Made by a program: the position numbers and the translations under genes | Source of the DNA: an uncultured Clostridium sp. | Lineage (GTDB): Bacteria; Bacillota; Clostridia; Clostridiales; Clostridiaceae | Assembly: GCA_934755305.1 (NCBI GenBank) | Contig: CAKVLD010000002.1 | Span: forward strand, 104,939 to 168,938 | Direction: 5' to 3' | Length of the DNA: 64,000 nt | Shown: positions 44,907 to 53,834 of the stretch, one piece after another | Layout of the letters: every line of letters starts with the position of its first letter | Position numbering within the stretch: the stretch's first letter is position 1 | Notes under the pieces: model-generated | Database searches by the model: none | Seen by the model: only the letters and a program-made list of their open reading frames with translations | What the model was told of the DNA's origin: nothing

Positions 44907-46136
44907 ATGTTTAAAAAAATAACTGCTATTTTAAGTAATAATCTTTATTTTTGTTTATTTTATTTATTTATAAGTTTATGTTTTACTAGTATATTAAAGG
45001 AACTTCCTTTCATAAATATACTATCTAAACTGGCCATTGTATGGGGAGGAATATTAGCTCTTTATCATACAATTAAAATAATAAAAAGAAAACCTACAAT
45101 GGTGGAATTATCTATAATTATATTTTTAGGCTTCACCTTACTAATTAATTTAATATTTTATCATTCTGTTGAGAATCTAAAAATATGGATAATTAATTTT
45201 ATATTCTTACTTGGTTTATTTCATGTAAACTTAGAAAAAGATATAAAAACATTAAAAAAAGAATTATCTATTACTTCTTACTCTATATCAATATTTACAT
45301 TCATATTCTCATTTATATCTAATGTATTATTAATACTAAAAAAATCATTTGTAATTAATAATATATTATATGGATATGATACTGTAAAAAATCTATATCC
45401 TGGTCTTTATATATACAAAAATGCCTTAGCAATTGCATCAGGAATAGGTATCTTAGTTACTGTTTATTTATTATTTGAAAATAATAATGCTTCTATAAAA
45501 TTAAAAACATTTTTTAGATTTAATATATTAATTCAATCTATATCATTACTTTTCTCAAAAGGGAGAAGTGCTTACTTCCTTGTAATAGCAATACCTTTTG
45601 TACTTATATTTATGTGGTTAAAAAATAAATGGATTAGAAAAGCAATGATAATTATTCCATCTATAGCTTGCATTGCTGGATTTGCAGCTTTTCATGAAAG
45701 ATTATACAATTTTTTATCAGCAAGAAATGAATTATGGTATTCAGCTTGGTTATTAATAAAACAAAACTTTTTCTTTGGTGTAGGTAATGATTCTTTAGTA
45801 GAAAATGTTTATTCTATGAGACCTGGTGTTGTTCTACCTGGAATAGAAGATGGAGGTCTTCATAATATATTTCTTCAAATTCTTACCGCTAATGGATTTA
45901 TAGTTCTTATTCTATTTATATCTATCTTATATTTTGCTTTTAGTTTTATAGTTAAAAAAGTTGACTTTTCTTATGCTAAAGAAAGAAGACTGGATTTAGT
46001 TTTATTATCTCTAGTAGTTGGAATAGTATTTGTTAATCTTTTCGAAAGTAATTTAATATATATAGTTAGTTTTATATCTATAATCTTTTGGACTTACTTA
46101 GGCTATTTCATTTCTATAAAACTTAATAAAGAATAA
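44907..46136 (+). CDS. O-antigen ligase / polymerase-like membrane protein (Wzy_C type)
   Basis: 409 aa with about ten to twelve membrane spans. The marks are FSKGRSAYFLVIAIP in the middle of the protein, a large external loop that begins LSARNELWYSAWLLIKQNFFFGVG, and the later GGLHNIFLQILTANGF (the H of the ligase signature). Such enzymes join or polymerise surface glycans on a lipid carrier. In a Gram-positive it probably acts on a wall or exopolysaccharide; galU follows on the opposite strand. Substrate unknown. Confidence 0.82.
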   Translation: MFKKITAILSNNLYFCLFYLFISLCFTSILKELPFINILSKLAIVWGGILALYHTIKIIKRKPTMVELSIIIFLGFTLLINLIFYHSVENLKIWIINFIFLLGLFHVNLEKDIKTLKKELSITSYSISIFTFIFSFISNVLLILKKSFVINNILYGYDTVKNLYPGLYIYKNALAIASGIGILVTVYLLFENNNASIKLKTFFRFNILIQSISLLFSKGRSAYFLVIAIPFVLIFMWLKNKWIRKAMIIIPSIACIAGFAAFHERLYNFLSARNELWYSAWLLIKQNFFFGVGNDSLVENVYSMRPGVVLPGIEDGGLHNIFLQILTANGFIVLILFISILYFAFSFIVKKVDFSYAKERRLDLVLLSLVVGIVFVNLFESNLIYIVSFISIIFWTYLGYFISIKLNKE

Positions 46137-46179
46137 GTAACTTTATTTCACACATTAGTAAAAAGTTTTAATGCAAAGA

Positions 46180-46208
46180 AAAAAGTGGATTTTAAAAAAT
46201 CCACTTTC
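46180..46208. terminator. Terminator between the ligase-like gene and galU
   Basis: AAAGTGGATTTT and its complement with an A loop, placed between convergent genes; A/T runs on both sides. Confidence 0.85.
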
Positions 46209-46211
46209 TAA

Positions 46212-47081
46212 TTATTTTTCCCATGGCATTGTATTTAGATAATTTATAAATTCATCTCTTAATTCTGGTTTTCTTAAAGCATATTCTATTGTTGCTTGTA
46301 AAAATCCTAATTTATCCCCTACATCATATCTTTTACCTTCAAAATCATAAGCATACATAGCTTCTTGACTTATTAAAGTTTTAAGAGCATCTGTCAATTG
46401 AATTTCTCCATTTTTTCCCGGTTCAGTATTCTCTAATATTTCAAATATTTGAGGTGTTATAATGTATCTACCTAATATAGCTATATTACTTGGTGCATCT
46501 TCTATAGAAGGTTTTTCTATAAGATCTTTTACCTTATAAACCCTATCTTCTATATGAATTCCTTCAACAATTCCATACTTCGATACATTTTCTTCTGGAA
46601 CCTTTTGAACGCCTAGTATTGTAGTTTTATATTCATCATAACAATCAATAAGTTGCTTTAAGCAAGGCACCTCACTATGTACTACGTCATCTCCTAGTAA
46701 TACAGCAAAAGGTTCGTTTCCAACAAAAGTTTTTGCGCAATGTATTGCATGCCCTAATCCTTTTGGTTCCTTTTGTCTAATGTAATGTATATCTACCATA
46801 TCAGATATATCTCTAACAACTTCTAATAAATCTGACTTTCCCGCTTTCTCTAGTTCCATTTCTAACTCTACAGATTTATCAAAATGGTCTTCAATACATT
46901 TTTTATTTCTTCCTGTTATTATTAGTATTTCTTCTATCCCTGAAGCTATAGCTTCCTCTATTATATATTGTATTGTTGGTTTATCTACTATTGGTAGCAT
47001 TTCCTTTGGTTGTGCCTTGGTAGCTGGTAAAAACCTTGTTCCAAGCCCAGCAGCTGGAATTATAGCCTTTTTCACTTTCAT
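46212..47081 (-). CDS. galU: UTP-glucose-1-phosphate uridylyltransferase
   Basis: Makes UDP-glucose for glycolipids and wall glycans. About 289 aa: KKAIIPAAGLGTRFLPATKAQPKEMLPIVDKPTIQY nucleotide-binding start (G-x-G-T-R and K-E-M-L-P), FAVLLGDDVV (metal Asp pair), GIVEG, VKDLIEKP and GRYIITPQIFEILE. ATG at 47081 is chosen because AAGGAGA precedes it; the longer ORF start at 47108 has no such site. Confidence 0.95.
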   Translation of the reverse strand: MKVKKAIIPAAGLGTRFLPATKAQPKEMLPIVDKPTIQYIIEEAIASGIEEILIITGRNKKCIEDHFDKSVELEMELEKAGKSDLLEVVRDISDMVDIHYIRQKEPKGLGHAIHCAKTFVGNEPFAVLLGDDVVHSEVPCLKQLIDCYDEYKTTILGVQKVPEENVSKYGIVEGIHIEDRVYKVKDLIEKPSIEDAPSNIAILGRYIITPQIFEILENTEPGKNGEIQLTDALKTLISQEAMYAYDFEGKRYDVGDKLGFLQATIEYALRKPELRDEFINYLNTMPWEK

Positions 47082-47120
47082 ATTTAGACTCTCCTTATCC
47101 ATATCCATCTTAATATATAT

Positions 47121-47149
47121 ATTTTAACACACTTATAGTTTTATGTTAA
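47121..47149 (-). promoter_or_regulatory. Possible galU promoter
   Basis: On the minus strand TTAACA (47144-47149), 17-bp spacer, TAAAAT (47121-47126), close before the start. The remainder of the 47.1-47.3 kb gap shows nothing further. Confidence 0.5.
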
Positions 47150-47287
47150 CATATTATATTTTAATAGTATAACCTTACTTTTTTTCTTAATATATTCATA
47201 TTTTATTATTATTTTTTATCTAAAAGTTATTTATATATTCATGTAATTTTACTTATTCTGTTATTACATAATTCAATTTTTTTAAAA

Positions 47288-47345
47288 AAATAGTTCTTCC
47301 ACTAGAATAAAATTTTATACAAATTTTATCCTATATGAAAGAACT
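47288..47345 (-). terminator. Terminator of the first giant autolysin gene
   Basis: AGTTCTTTCA/TGGAAGAACT outer stem with an inner GATAAAATTT/AAATTTTATC-like pairing; on the minus strand it is followed by a T run. Confidence 0.75.
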
Positions 47346-47362
47346 ACTAAAGCAACCTCTAA

Positions 47363-50300
47363 CTAGAAATTACCGTAAACTCCATTTGCAATTGCTGTTG
47401 CTATTTTTTCTTGAATATTAGAATTAGTTAAATTAGTTACATCTTTTAAATTACTAATAAATCCACATTCAACTAATACTGCTGGCATTATAGTATTTCT
47501 AACTACAAACAGATTTCCATCCTTTGCTCCTCTATTAGTAAATCCAATAGAAGATATATTGTTAACAATGTTATTTGCTAAAGTCTTAGAAGTTGATAAC
47601 TTATAAGCTTTATTAGGACTTGCCGGAAAACCACTATCATTTGACTTTGTTGTATAGTATACTTCTGTTCCATTGGCAGATTCCTTATCAAATGAATTTT
47701 GATGAATACTTATAAATAAATCTGCATTTAAACTATTAGCAAGTTCTACTCTCTTAGTTAGACTATCATTTACCGATAAATACTCTATATCAAAAGGCGT
47801 TCTAGTTAATACTACTCTGTATCCCTTAGCTTCTAAAGCTGCCTTTGTTTTCATAGCAATATCCATGTTTATATCTCTTTCACTATATCTAACTCCATTA
47901 TGAGTTGAGTAAGCACCATCATCTCCACCATGATTATGCCCTGGATCTAATACTATTAGTTTTGATGGATTTTCTTTATAATAAATATTCTTAGATACAG
48001 TATTTATAGTTCCATCTACACCTACAGCTTCAACTAAAATTTTATGTGATCCAGCTACTAACCCTGCTAAACTAACAGAAGTAGTGTACCCACAAACATT
48101 ATTTGTTTGATATCCTGGATAAACATTAATTACATCTTGTCTACTAATTGTAGGTTTTACTGAAGCTTTCTTATTACCATCAACATAAACATTTATATTA
48201 CTTATTCCTGAAGCATTTAATGCCCACCCAACAACATTTATTGTATCACCTTTTTCTAAATAATAGTCTGTTGGAGTATCAATAACTGTAATAGGAGATT
48301 TTTTAACTATGTTAGCTTTAATAGAAGTTGTACTAATAGTTCCATCATTACTTAGCTGTCTTATCTCAAAAGTTTTACTTCCAGGAGGTATATTGTTTAT
48401 ATCTATATCTACAGAAAAACCACTTTTATCTGAATTTTTATATTGTGGATAAACTTTAGCTACATCTGTTCTTGAAAGTCCTACTGCAGTACTTCCTTTT
48501 TCTATTCCCTCAACATATACTTTTACTTCTTTCACTCCGCTATCACTTATAGCCCATCCTGATACATTAACCTTAGTACTATTAATGTTAGAATTAGCAA
48601 CTGGTGTATCTATATTACTTATTGGAGCTAATTTAGAAACATTTAAATTTATAGTCGTAACCGCAGTTGCTTTACTACCATCTGTTCCTACTTGTTCAAC
48701 TTTTATAGTCCTCTTACCATTTCCTACTCCTGTTAAATCAATTGTTTCTTTATAACCACTCTTAGAATCATTATATTGTGGATAAACATTATTAACATCT
48801 ATTCTAGAAATACCTGTAGTAGTTGTTTTTACTAAAGCAGAATCTATATATATATTTATAGTTTTTACTCCTTTACCATTTAAAGCCCATCCACTTATCT
48901 CTAGTGATGTCTTAGTTATAGTACTATCATTTGAAGGTACATCTATAACTGTTATTGGATTAAGTGATCTAATATTAATCTTAACTTCACTACTATACTT
49001 TGCTCCACTAGATGTTACTTGTTCTACTTTAAGTGTTTTAGTTCCACTACTTAATTGGGAAATATCTAAAGTTTTCTTAAAACCACTAGTTGATGCATTT
49101 GGATATTGTGGATATACTTTCGCAACATCTTTTCTTGATATATTTGGAATTGTGCTTCCCATAAGGATTCCATCAATATATAAGTTAATACTTTTTATAT
49201 CATTTCCACTTAATGACCATCCGCTTACTTCTAAAGTACTTCCTGTAATACTTGCATTATTAATTGGAGTATCAATATTTTGTATTGAACTAAGTCTTAC
49301 TATATTGATTTTAGAATAAATAGAATGAATACTTCCATCATTGCTAATTCCTTTTACTTCAATAGTTTTAGTACCTGAAGCTATATCGCTAATATCAACA
49401 TCTAAAGAAAAACCACTTTTACTAGAATTCTTATATTGAGGATAAACCTTACCTACATCTGGTCTTGAACCATTCACTGTAGTACTTCCTTTTTCCTTAC
49501 CATCAATATATACTTTTACTTCTTTTACTCCACTATCACTTATAGCCCATCCTGAAACAGTTACCTTATCAGAAGTTATATCAGAATTATTAACAGGTGC
49601 ATCTATATTTCCAATTGAATCCAACTTAGGTAATTTCAAATTTATAGTTTTAGTTATACTATTGGTACTACCATCTTTACCCACTTGTTCAACTTTTATA
49701 GTTTTAGTTCCATTTGGTAATGATGATAAATCAATTGTAGTATTATAACCACTTTTCCCATCATTATATTGAGGATACACAGACTTGACGTCAGCTCTTT
49801 CTATGCCTGTACTAATCGTTTTTACCAAATTAGAATCTACATATATATTTATAGATTTAACACCACTTCCGTTTAAAGCCCATCCTTTTATATTTAATGA
49901 GCTTTTAGTAATGTTACTCCCATTTACAGGTTCATCTATAACCGTAATTGGATTAAGTTTTTGTACATTAATTTTTAATTCTGTACTATATTTTTCCCCA
50001 TTAGATGTTACTTGCTCTACCTTAAGCACTCTTGACCCATTACTTACATCTGATAAATTTAAAGTTTTACTAAAACCACTAGTTGATGCATTTGGATATT
50101 GTGGGTATACATTTGCTACATCTTTTCTTGATATACCAGTTGTAGTACTATCTTTTAATTTACCATCAATATAAAAATTAATATTCTTTATAGTATCTCT
50201 ACTTAATGACCATCCACTTACAGTTAATAAGTTAGATGTTACAGTAGATCCATTAGAAGGTGTATCTATATTTTGAATAGAACTTAATTTTGCAACATTA

Positions 50301-51211
50301 AACTTAGTTGTTATAACATTCTTAGTTCCATCCTTACCTATTTGCTCCACCTTAAGTGTCTTAGTACCTACAGATAAACCACTTATATCCACCTTCATAC
50401 TAAAACCACTAGTTGATGCTCCTGCATATCCTAAATATGTATTTGCAACATCTTCTCTTGATTGTCCAATAGTTGCATTTCCTTTTAATACATCATCAAT
50501 ATATACATTTACCTTAGATATACCAGAAGGATTTAAAGCCCATCCTCTTACATTTATAGTAGTAGAATATACTGTAGAATTTGCTACTGGCTCATCAATA
50601 TTTCCATACATCTTCTTGTTTCTTTCAGCAAACTCCATTTGTCTATACATAAATAATATATCACTACCATATGTAGAACTAGGAGCCCAATTACCACCAA
50701 GAGATACTACTGTTGTAGCTTTTCCCTTTATAGATGAAAAATGTCTTGGATCATAAGTATCACTTCTTGGATACCCACTTGCACCTGCATATAAAGCTAA
50801 ATGATCCAAGTGTGCTTGTACACCTTCATCCCAACTGTTAAACTTCATATGTGCATTTGGATCAGTATCACTACCTCCTTGAGTAGTTTTTAAACCACAA
50901 GGATTATGATATGATTCATTAATTACACCACCAAATTTACCATAACCTGTTTCCTTAGCAGCTTGTACATATGCAACAGCTGGATTTACATTTCCACGAG
51001 AAGCAGCATATTTCCAATATAAATCTGCCAAACTTATAAAGGTATTCGTTGCACCTCTTTCCTTAGCCCATGCTTTAGCTTCTGCAACTGTTATATTAGT
51101 TGTAGATATTATTTTCATATTATCGGTAGCTTTAACTGTAATACTAGGTAAAAAACTTATAGTAAAAGCTAGAATAAGTAGCCAAGTAACTATCTTTTTT
51201 TGTTTATACAT
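47363..51211 (-). CDS. Giant bifunctional autolysin A: glucosaminidase, eight Ig-like repeats, amidase
   Basis: 1282-aa exported wall hydrolase. Signal peptide about 1-28. The glucosaminidase domain (about 35-195) has the catalytic Glu in QAAKETGYGKFGG and cuts the glycan backbone. Then come eight ~108-aa beta repeats, each with a GWAL/GWSL/GWAI motif, a VYIDG strand and a VYPQY box. The C-terminal ~200 aa are an N-acetylmuramoyl-L-alanine amidase (zinc ligands in DPGHNHGG, SERDINMD, SIHQNSF, catalytic Glu in VECGFISN). Repeats 2-3-4 and 5-6-7 match pairwise (types GWSL, GWALNG, GWAISDSG), so a three-repeat block was duplicated. The start at 51211 follows AAGGAGGGG. A paralogue lies at 53835-57344. 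Confidence 0.92.
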   Translation of the reverse strand: MYKQKKIVTWLLILAFTISFLPSITVKATDNMKIISTTNITVAEAKAWAKERGATNTFISLADLYWKYAASRGNVNPAVAYVQAAKETGYGKFGGVINESYHNPCGLKTTQGGSDTDPNAHMKFNSWDEGVQAHLDHLALYAGASGYPRSDTYDPRHFSSIKGKATTVVSLGGNWAPSSTYGSDILFMYRQMEFAERNKKMYGNIDEPVANSTVYSTTINVRGWALNPSGISKVNVYIDDVLKGNATIGQSREDVANTYLGYAGASTSGFSMKVDISGLSVGTKTLKVEQIGKDGTKNVITTKFNVAKLSSIQNIDTPSNGSTVTSNLLTVSGWSLSRDTIKNINFYIDGKLKDSTTTGISRKDVANVYPQYPNASTSGFSKTLNLSDVSNGSRVLKVEQVTSNGEKYSTELKINVQKLNPITVIDEPVNGSNITKSSLNIKGWALNGSGVKSINIYVDSNLVKTISTGIERADVKSVYPQYNDGKSGYNTTIDLSSLPNGTKTIKVEQVGKDGSTNSITKTINLKLPKLDSIGNIDAPVNNSDITSDKVTVSGWAISDSGVKEVKVYIDGKEKGSTTVNGSRPDVGKVYPQYKNSSKSGFSLDVDISDIASGTKTIEVKGISNDGSIHSIYSKINIVRLSSIQNIDTPINNASITGSTLEVSGWSLSGNDIKSINLYIDGILMGSTIPNISRKDVAKVYPQYPNASTSGFKKTLDISQLSSGTKTLKVEQVTSSGAKYSSEVKINIRSLNPITVIDVPSNDSTITKTSLEISGWALNGKGVKTINIYIDSALVKTTTTGISRIDVNNVYPQYNDSKSGYKETIDLTGVGNGKRTIKVEQVGTDGSKATAVTTINLNVSKLAPISNIDTPVANSNINSTKVNVSGWAISDSGVKEVKVYVEGIEKGSTAVGLSRTDVAKVYPQYKNSDKSGFSVDIDINNIPPGSKTFEIRQLSNDGTISTTSIKANIVKKSPITVIDTPTDYYLEKGDTINVVGWALNASGISNINVYVDGNKKASVKPTISRQDVINVYPGYQTNNVCGYTTSVSLAGLVAGSHKILVEAVGVDGTINTVSKNIYYKENPSKLIVLDPGHNHGGDDGAYSTHNGVRYSERDINMDIAMKTKAALEAKGYRVVLTRTPFDIEYLSVNDSLTKRVELANSLNADLFISIHQNSFDKESANGTEVYYTTKSNDSGFPASPNKAYKLSTSKTLANNIVNNISSIGFTNRGAKDGNLFVVRNTIMPAVLVECGFISNLKDVTNLTNSNIQEKIATAIANGVYGNF

Positions 51212-51254
51212 CTTTCCCCTCCTTACCCTATTTATCTTATATATTCTATCATAT

Positions 51255-51316
51255 AAAAAGAAAAAAGACATTTTTTTTAATATTTTTATATTATAAAAAA
51301 TGTCTTTTTTCTTTTT
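51255..51316. terminator. Very strong hairpin before the giant autolysin A gene
   Basis: A 22-bp perfect stem at 51255-51276 and 51295-51316 (AAAAAGAAAAAAGACATTT and so on) with an 18-base loop. It lies 44 bases before the autolysin start, so it either ends the upstream CHAP gene or sits in the autolysin leader. Confidence 0.75.
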
Positions 51317-51380
51317 CTATATCCATCTAATTATATTATTTAACATTTTATCTAATTTCTTATTGATTTTTTAAATTTAA

Positions 51381-51420
51381 AAAAGCCATAGAAAGTTCAA
51401 TTTAACTTTCTATGACTTTT
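51381..51420 (-). terminator. Terminator of the ChW-CHAP gene
   Basis: CATAGAAAGTT and its complement with flanking AAAAG and CTTTT; on the minus strand the stem is followed by T-rich sequence. It is the first of two hairpins after the gene. Confidence 0.75.
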
Positions 51421-51452
51421 ATCTTATAATTATTATTAATTATTATTAATTA

Positions 51453-53417
51453 TTATTGATATTTAGGACGACCATAACCTGCTATGTCACTATCACTTAC
51501 CTTGTGTGTTCTTTCTGCAACCATATTAGAACTATTACCTTCTATTGTTGTAACAATTCCGCCAGATACTGATTTTACAATTCCAACATGATTAATGTCT
51601 CCTCTACGGTAAAAATATATTATATCTCCAGGATTAGGTGTATTTCCACCAGCTACCCATAATCCTCTATTTTTAAACCAATTAGCTCCACTTGAGCAAA
51701 GTGAATGTTTAGGAATGATATCTGTTGAAATTCCAGCTTGATTAGCACACCAGCTTACGAAGATTGCACACCATTCATCTTGCATACCAAACCATGTTCC
51801 ATACTTAGTAAAGTTACCAGCGCCTTCTCTATATCCAACTTCTCCTGCTGCTATATTAATAATCTTTTCTATTTGTTTTGGAGTTGCTGAAGGGAATTTT
51901 ATAGGTTCTGGATGATCCACCTTATATTTCATATTATAATAATCTTGTGTACCAACTTTACATACAGTTATTTGAACACCTTCTACAGCTAAGTTTTTAC
52001 CTACTGTTCCTGCTATATCGCCATCTTTACCCCAGTTTGTCCAACCAACTTCTCTAACATAAGTTCTATAAAATACTGAATAATTAGTTGAATCTTTACC
52101 ATTTGCATCTTTTAATGCAATACATATTCCTTCTATAGGTAAATTTCTACCTACTGTTCCTGCCACTTCACCATTTCTAACTGTTTGAAGCCATCCTAAA
52201 TCTTGTACATGAACTGCATATTCTATATTTAATCCTGCTTTATTTGGATAATTGATTTGAATTGCTTGCATAGATAAATTTTTACCTGTTGTTCCTGCTG
52301 TATAACCAGTTGTTACTTCTGATTGCCATCCTTCATTAGTTACATGAGCTCTATAAGTTAAACTTATATTTTCTGTATCACTAACTAATGATTCCATTTC
52401 AGCGTATTTGCTTGTCCCTACTTTTGCAACGCATATTTGAATTGCTTCCATAGGTATATTTTCTCCTACTGTTCCCGAAATATTTCCATCTTTACTCCAA
52501 ACTGTCCATCCTAAATCTCTAAGATGAGTTCTATAATATACAGAATAATTAGTTGAATCTTTTCCACTTGCATCCTTTAAAGCAATACTTATAGCTTCCA
52601 TAGGTCTATTTTCTCCTACTGTTCCTGCTACTTCTCCACCTTTTGATACATCTAACCAACCTTTATCTTGTACATGAACTTGATATTCTAATTTTAATCC
52701 AGCTTTATTTGGATAATCAATTTGAATAGCTTGCATTTTCAATAGTTTACCTGTTGTTCCTGCTGTTTCACCATTACTTACAGCACCTTGCCATCCTTCA
52801 TTTTCAACATGTGCTTTATATGATATATCTAAATTTTCTGTATCACTAATTAATGATTCCATTTCAGCATACTTGCTTGTTCCTACTTTTGCAACACATA
52901 CTTGAATTGCTTGCATTGCTAAATTTTCTCCTACTGTACCCGAAATGCTACCATTCTTAGACCAAGTTGTCCAACCTTTTTCTGATACATGAGTTCTATA
53001 GTAAACAGAATAATTAGTTGAATCTTTTCCACTTGCATCCTTTAAAGCAATACTTATAGCTTCCATAGGTCTATTTTCTCCTACTGTTCCTGCTATTTCA
53101 CCACTTTTTGCTACATCTAACCAACCTTTATCTTGTACATGAACTTGATATTCTAATTTTAATCCTTCATTATTAGGATAATCAATTTGAATTGCTTGCA
53201 TTGTTAAATTTTGTCCTATTGTTCCTGCTGTCTCACCATTACTTACTGCATTTTGCCAACCAATATTCTCAACATGAGCCTTATATGTTATGTTTGTATT
53301 TTCTGTAGAATTAGAATCTACATCTGCTTTTGCATTAACACATAACATAGAACTACATAAAGCTCCTGTTACAAATAACGATAAGCATTTTTTGAATAGA
53401 TTTTTTACTTTTTTCAT
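51453..53417 (-). CDS. Secreted nine-ChW-repeat protein with C-terminal CHAP domain
   Basis: 654 aa: signal peptide about 1-32, then nine clostridial hydrophobic-W repeats in three triplets (first member GWQNAVSNGETAGTIGQN-like, second GWLDVAKSGEIAGTVGEN-like, third GWTTWSKNGSISGTVGEN-like), then a CHAP domain over the last ~130 residues. The catalytic Cys is in DEWCAIFVSWCANQAG and His in INHVGIVKSV, followed by EGNSS. CHAP enzymes are amidases or endopeptidases of peptidoglycan; the ChW repeats should tether it to the envelope. The repeated triplets are nearly identical, which suggests recent tandem duplication. Confidence 0.92.
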   Translation of the reverse strand: MKKVKNLFKKCLSLFVTGALCSSMLCVNAKADVDSNSTENTNITYKAHVENIGWQNAVSNGETAGTIGQNLTMQAIQIDYPNNEGLKLEYQVHVQDKGWLDVAKSGEIAGTVGENRPMEAISIALKDASGKDSTNYSVYYRTHVSEKGWTTWSKNGSISGTVGENLAMQAIQVCVAKVGTSKYAEMESLISDTENLDISYKAHVENEGWQGAVSNGETAGTTGKLLKMQAIQIDYPNKAGLKLEYQVHVQDKGWLDVSKGGEVAGTVGENRPMEAISIALKDASGKDSTNYSVYYRTHLRDLGWTVWSKDGNISGTVGENIPMEAIQICVAKVGTSKYAEMESLVSDTENISLTYRAHVTNEGWQSEVTTGYTAGTTGKNLSMQAIQINYPNKAGLNIEYAVHVQDLGWLQTVRNGEVAGTVGRNLPIEGICIALKDANGKDSTNYSVFYRTYVREVGWTNWGKDGDIAGTVGKNLAVEGVQITVCKVGTQDYYNMKYKVDHPEPIKFPSATPKQIEKIINIAAGEVGYREGAGNFTKYGTWFGMQDEWCAIFVSWCANQAGISTDIIPKHSLCSSGANWFKNRGLWVAGGNTPNPGDIIYFYRRGDINHVGIVKSVSGGIVTTIEGNSSNMVAERTHKVSDSDIAGYGRPKYQ

Positions 53418-53834
53418 TTTTTCACCTTCCTTGTTATTTACATTTATTATATTTGTTGTAGTGCAATAATTATTATAATACTATTTTCTTTATTATTCTA
53501 CCACAAATACCCTTTATTTCTCATTTTTGTAAGTTAGGTAAAATTTTAACGTTTTCAAAATGAACCTTATTTACATTTGTGTATATTTTTTACCACTTTA
53601 TTTATTAAACACCAATTTCTTATAAAAAACCTCAAAAATATTTAACGTAGCCACAAAATTTTCATATATACATAGACAAATATATGTATACTAATTTCTT
53701 GTATTATATAATTTTAAATTTATCACATTAAGTACCCTCCTATTCTGAGCACACCTAAAATAGAGATATAAATAAATATCTTTATATCTCTATAAAACAA
53801 CTTTGCATATTTAAATCATATATCACAATAAATA
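53418..53834. other. 417-base AT-rich gap between two wall-hydrolase genes
   Basis: Holds the upstream region of the ChW-CHAP gene (read on the minus strand) and the terminator at 53762-53791. No ORF, RNA or repeat stood out. A TATTATAAT box near 53470 may be a -10 element, without a clear -35. Confidence 0.5.
53762..53791 (-). terminator. Hairpin after giant autolysin B, probable terminator
   Basis: AGAGATATA/TATATCTCT stem with a short loop; on the minus strand ATTTTAGG follows. It lies 44 bases after the stop. Confidence 0.6.

Noticed and set aside
49785..50174. Plus-strand open frame opposite the autolysin A gene
   Set aside because: It has no ribosome-binding site and mirrors the repeat codons of the gene on the other strand. 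Similar shadows occur opposite autolysin B (55580, 55837) and gerB (41408-42016).
51418..51455. TAATTATTATTAATTATTAT run after the ChW-CHAP gene
   Set aside because: Simple AT repeat at a gene end; no structure beyond low complexity.
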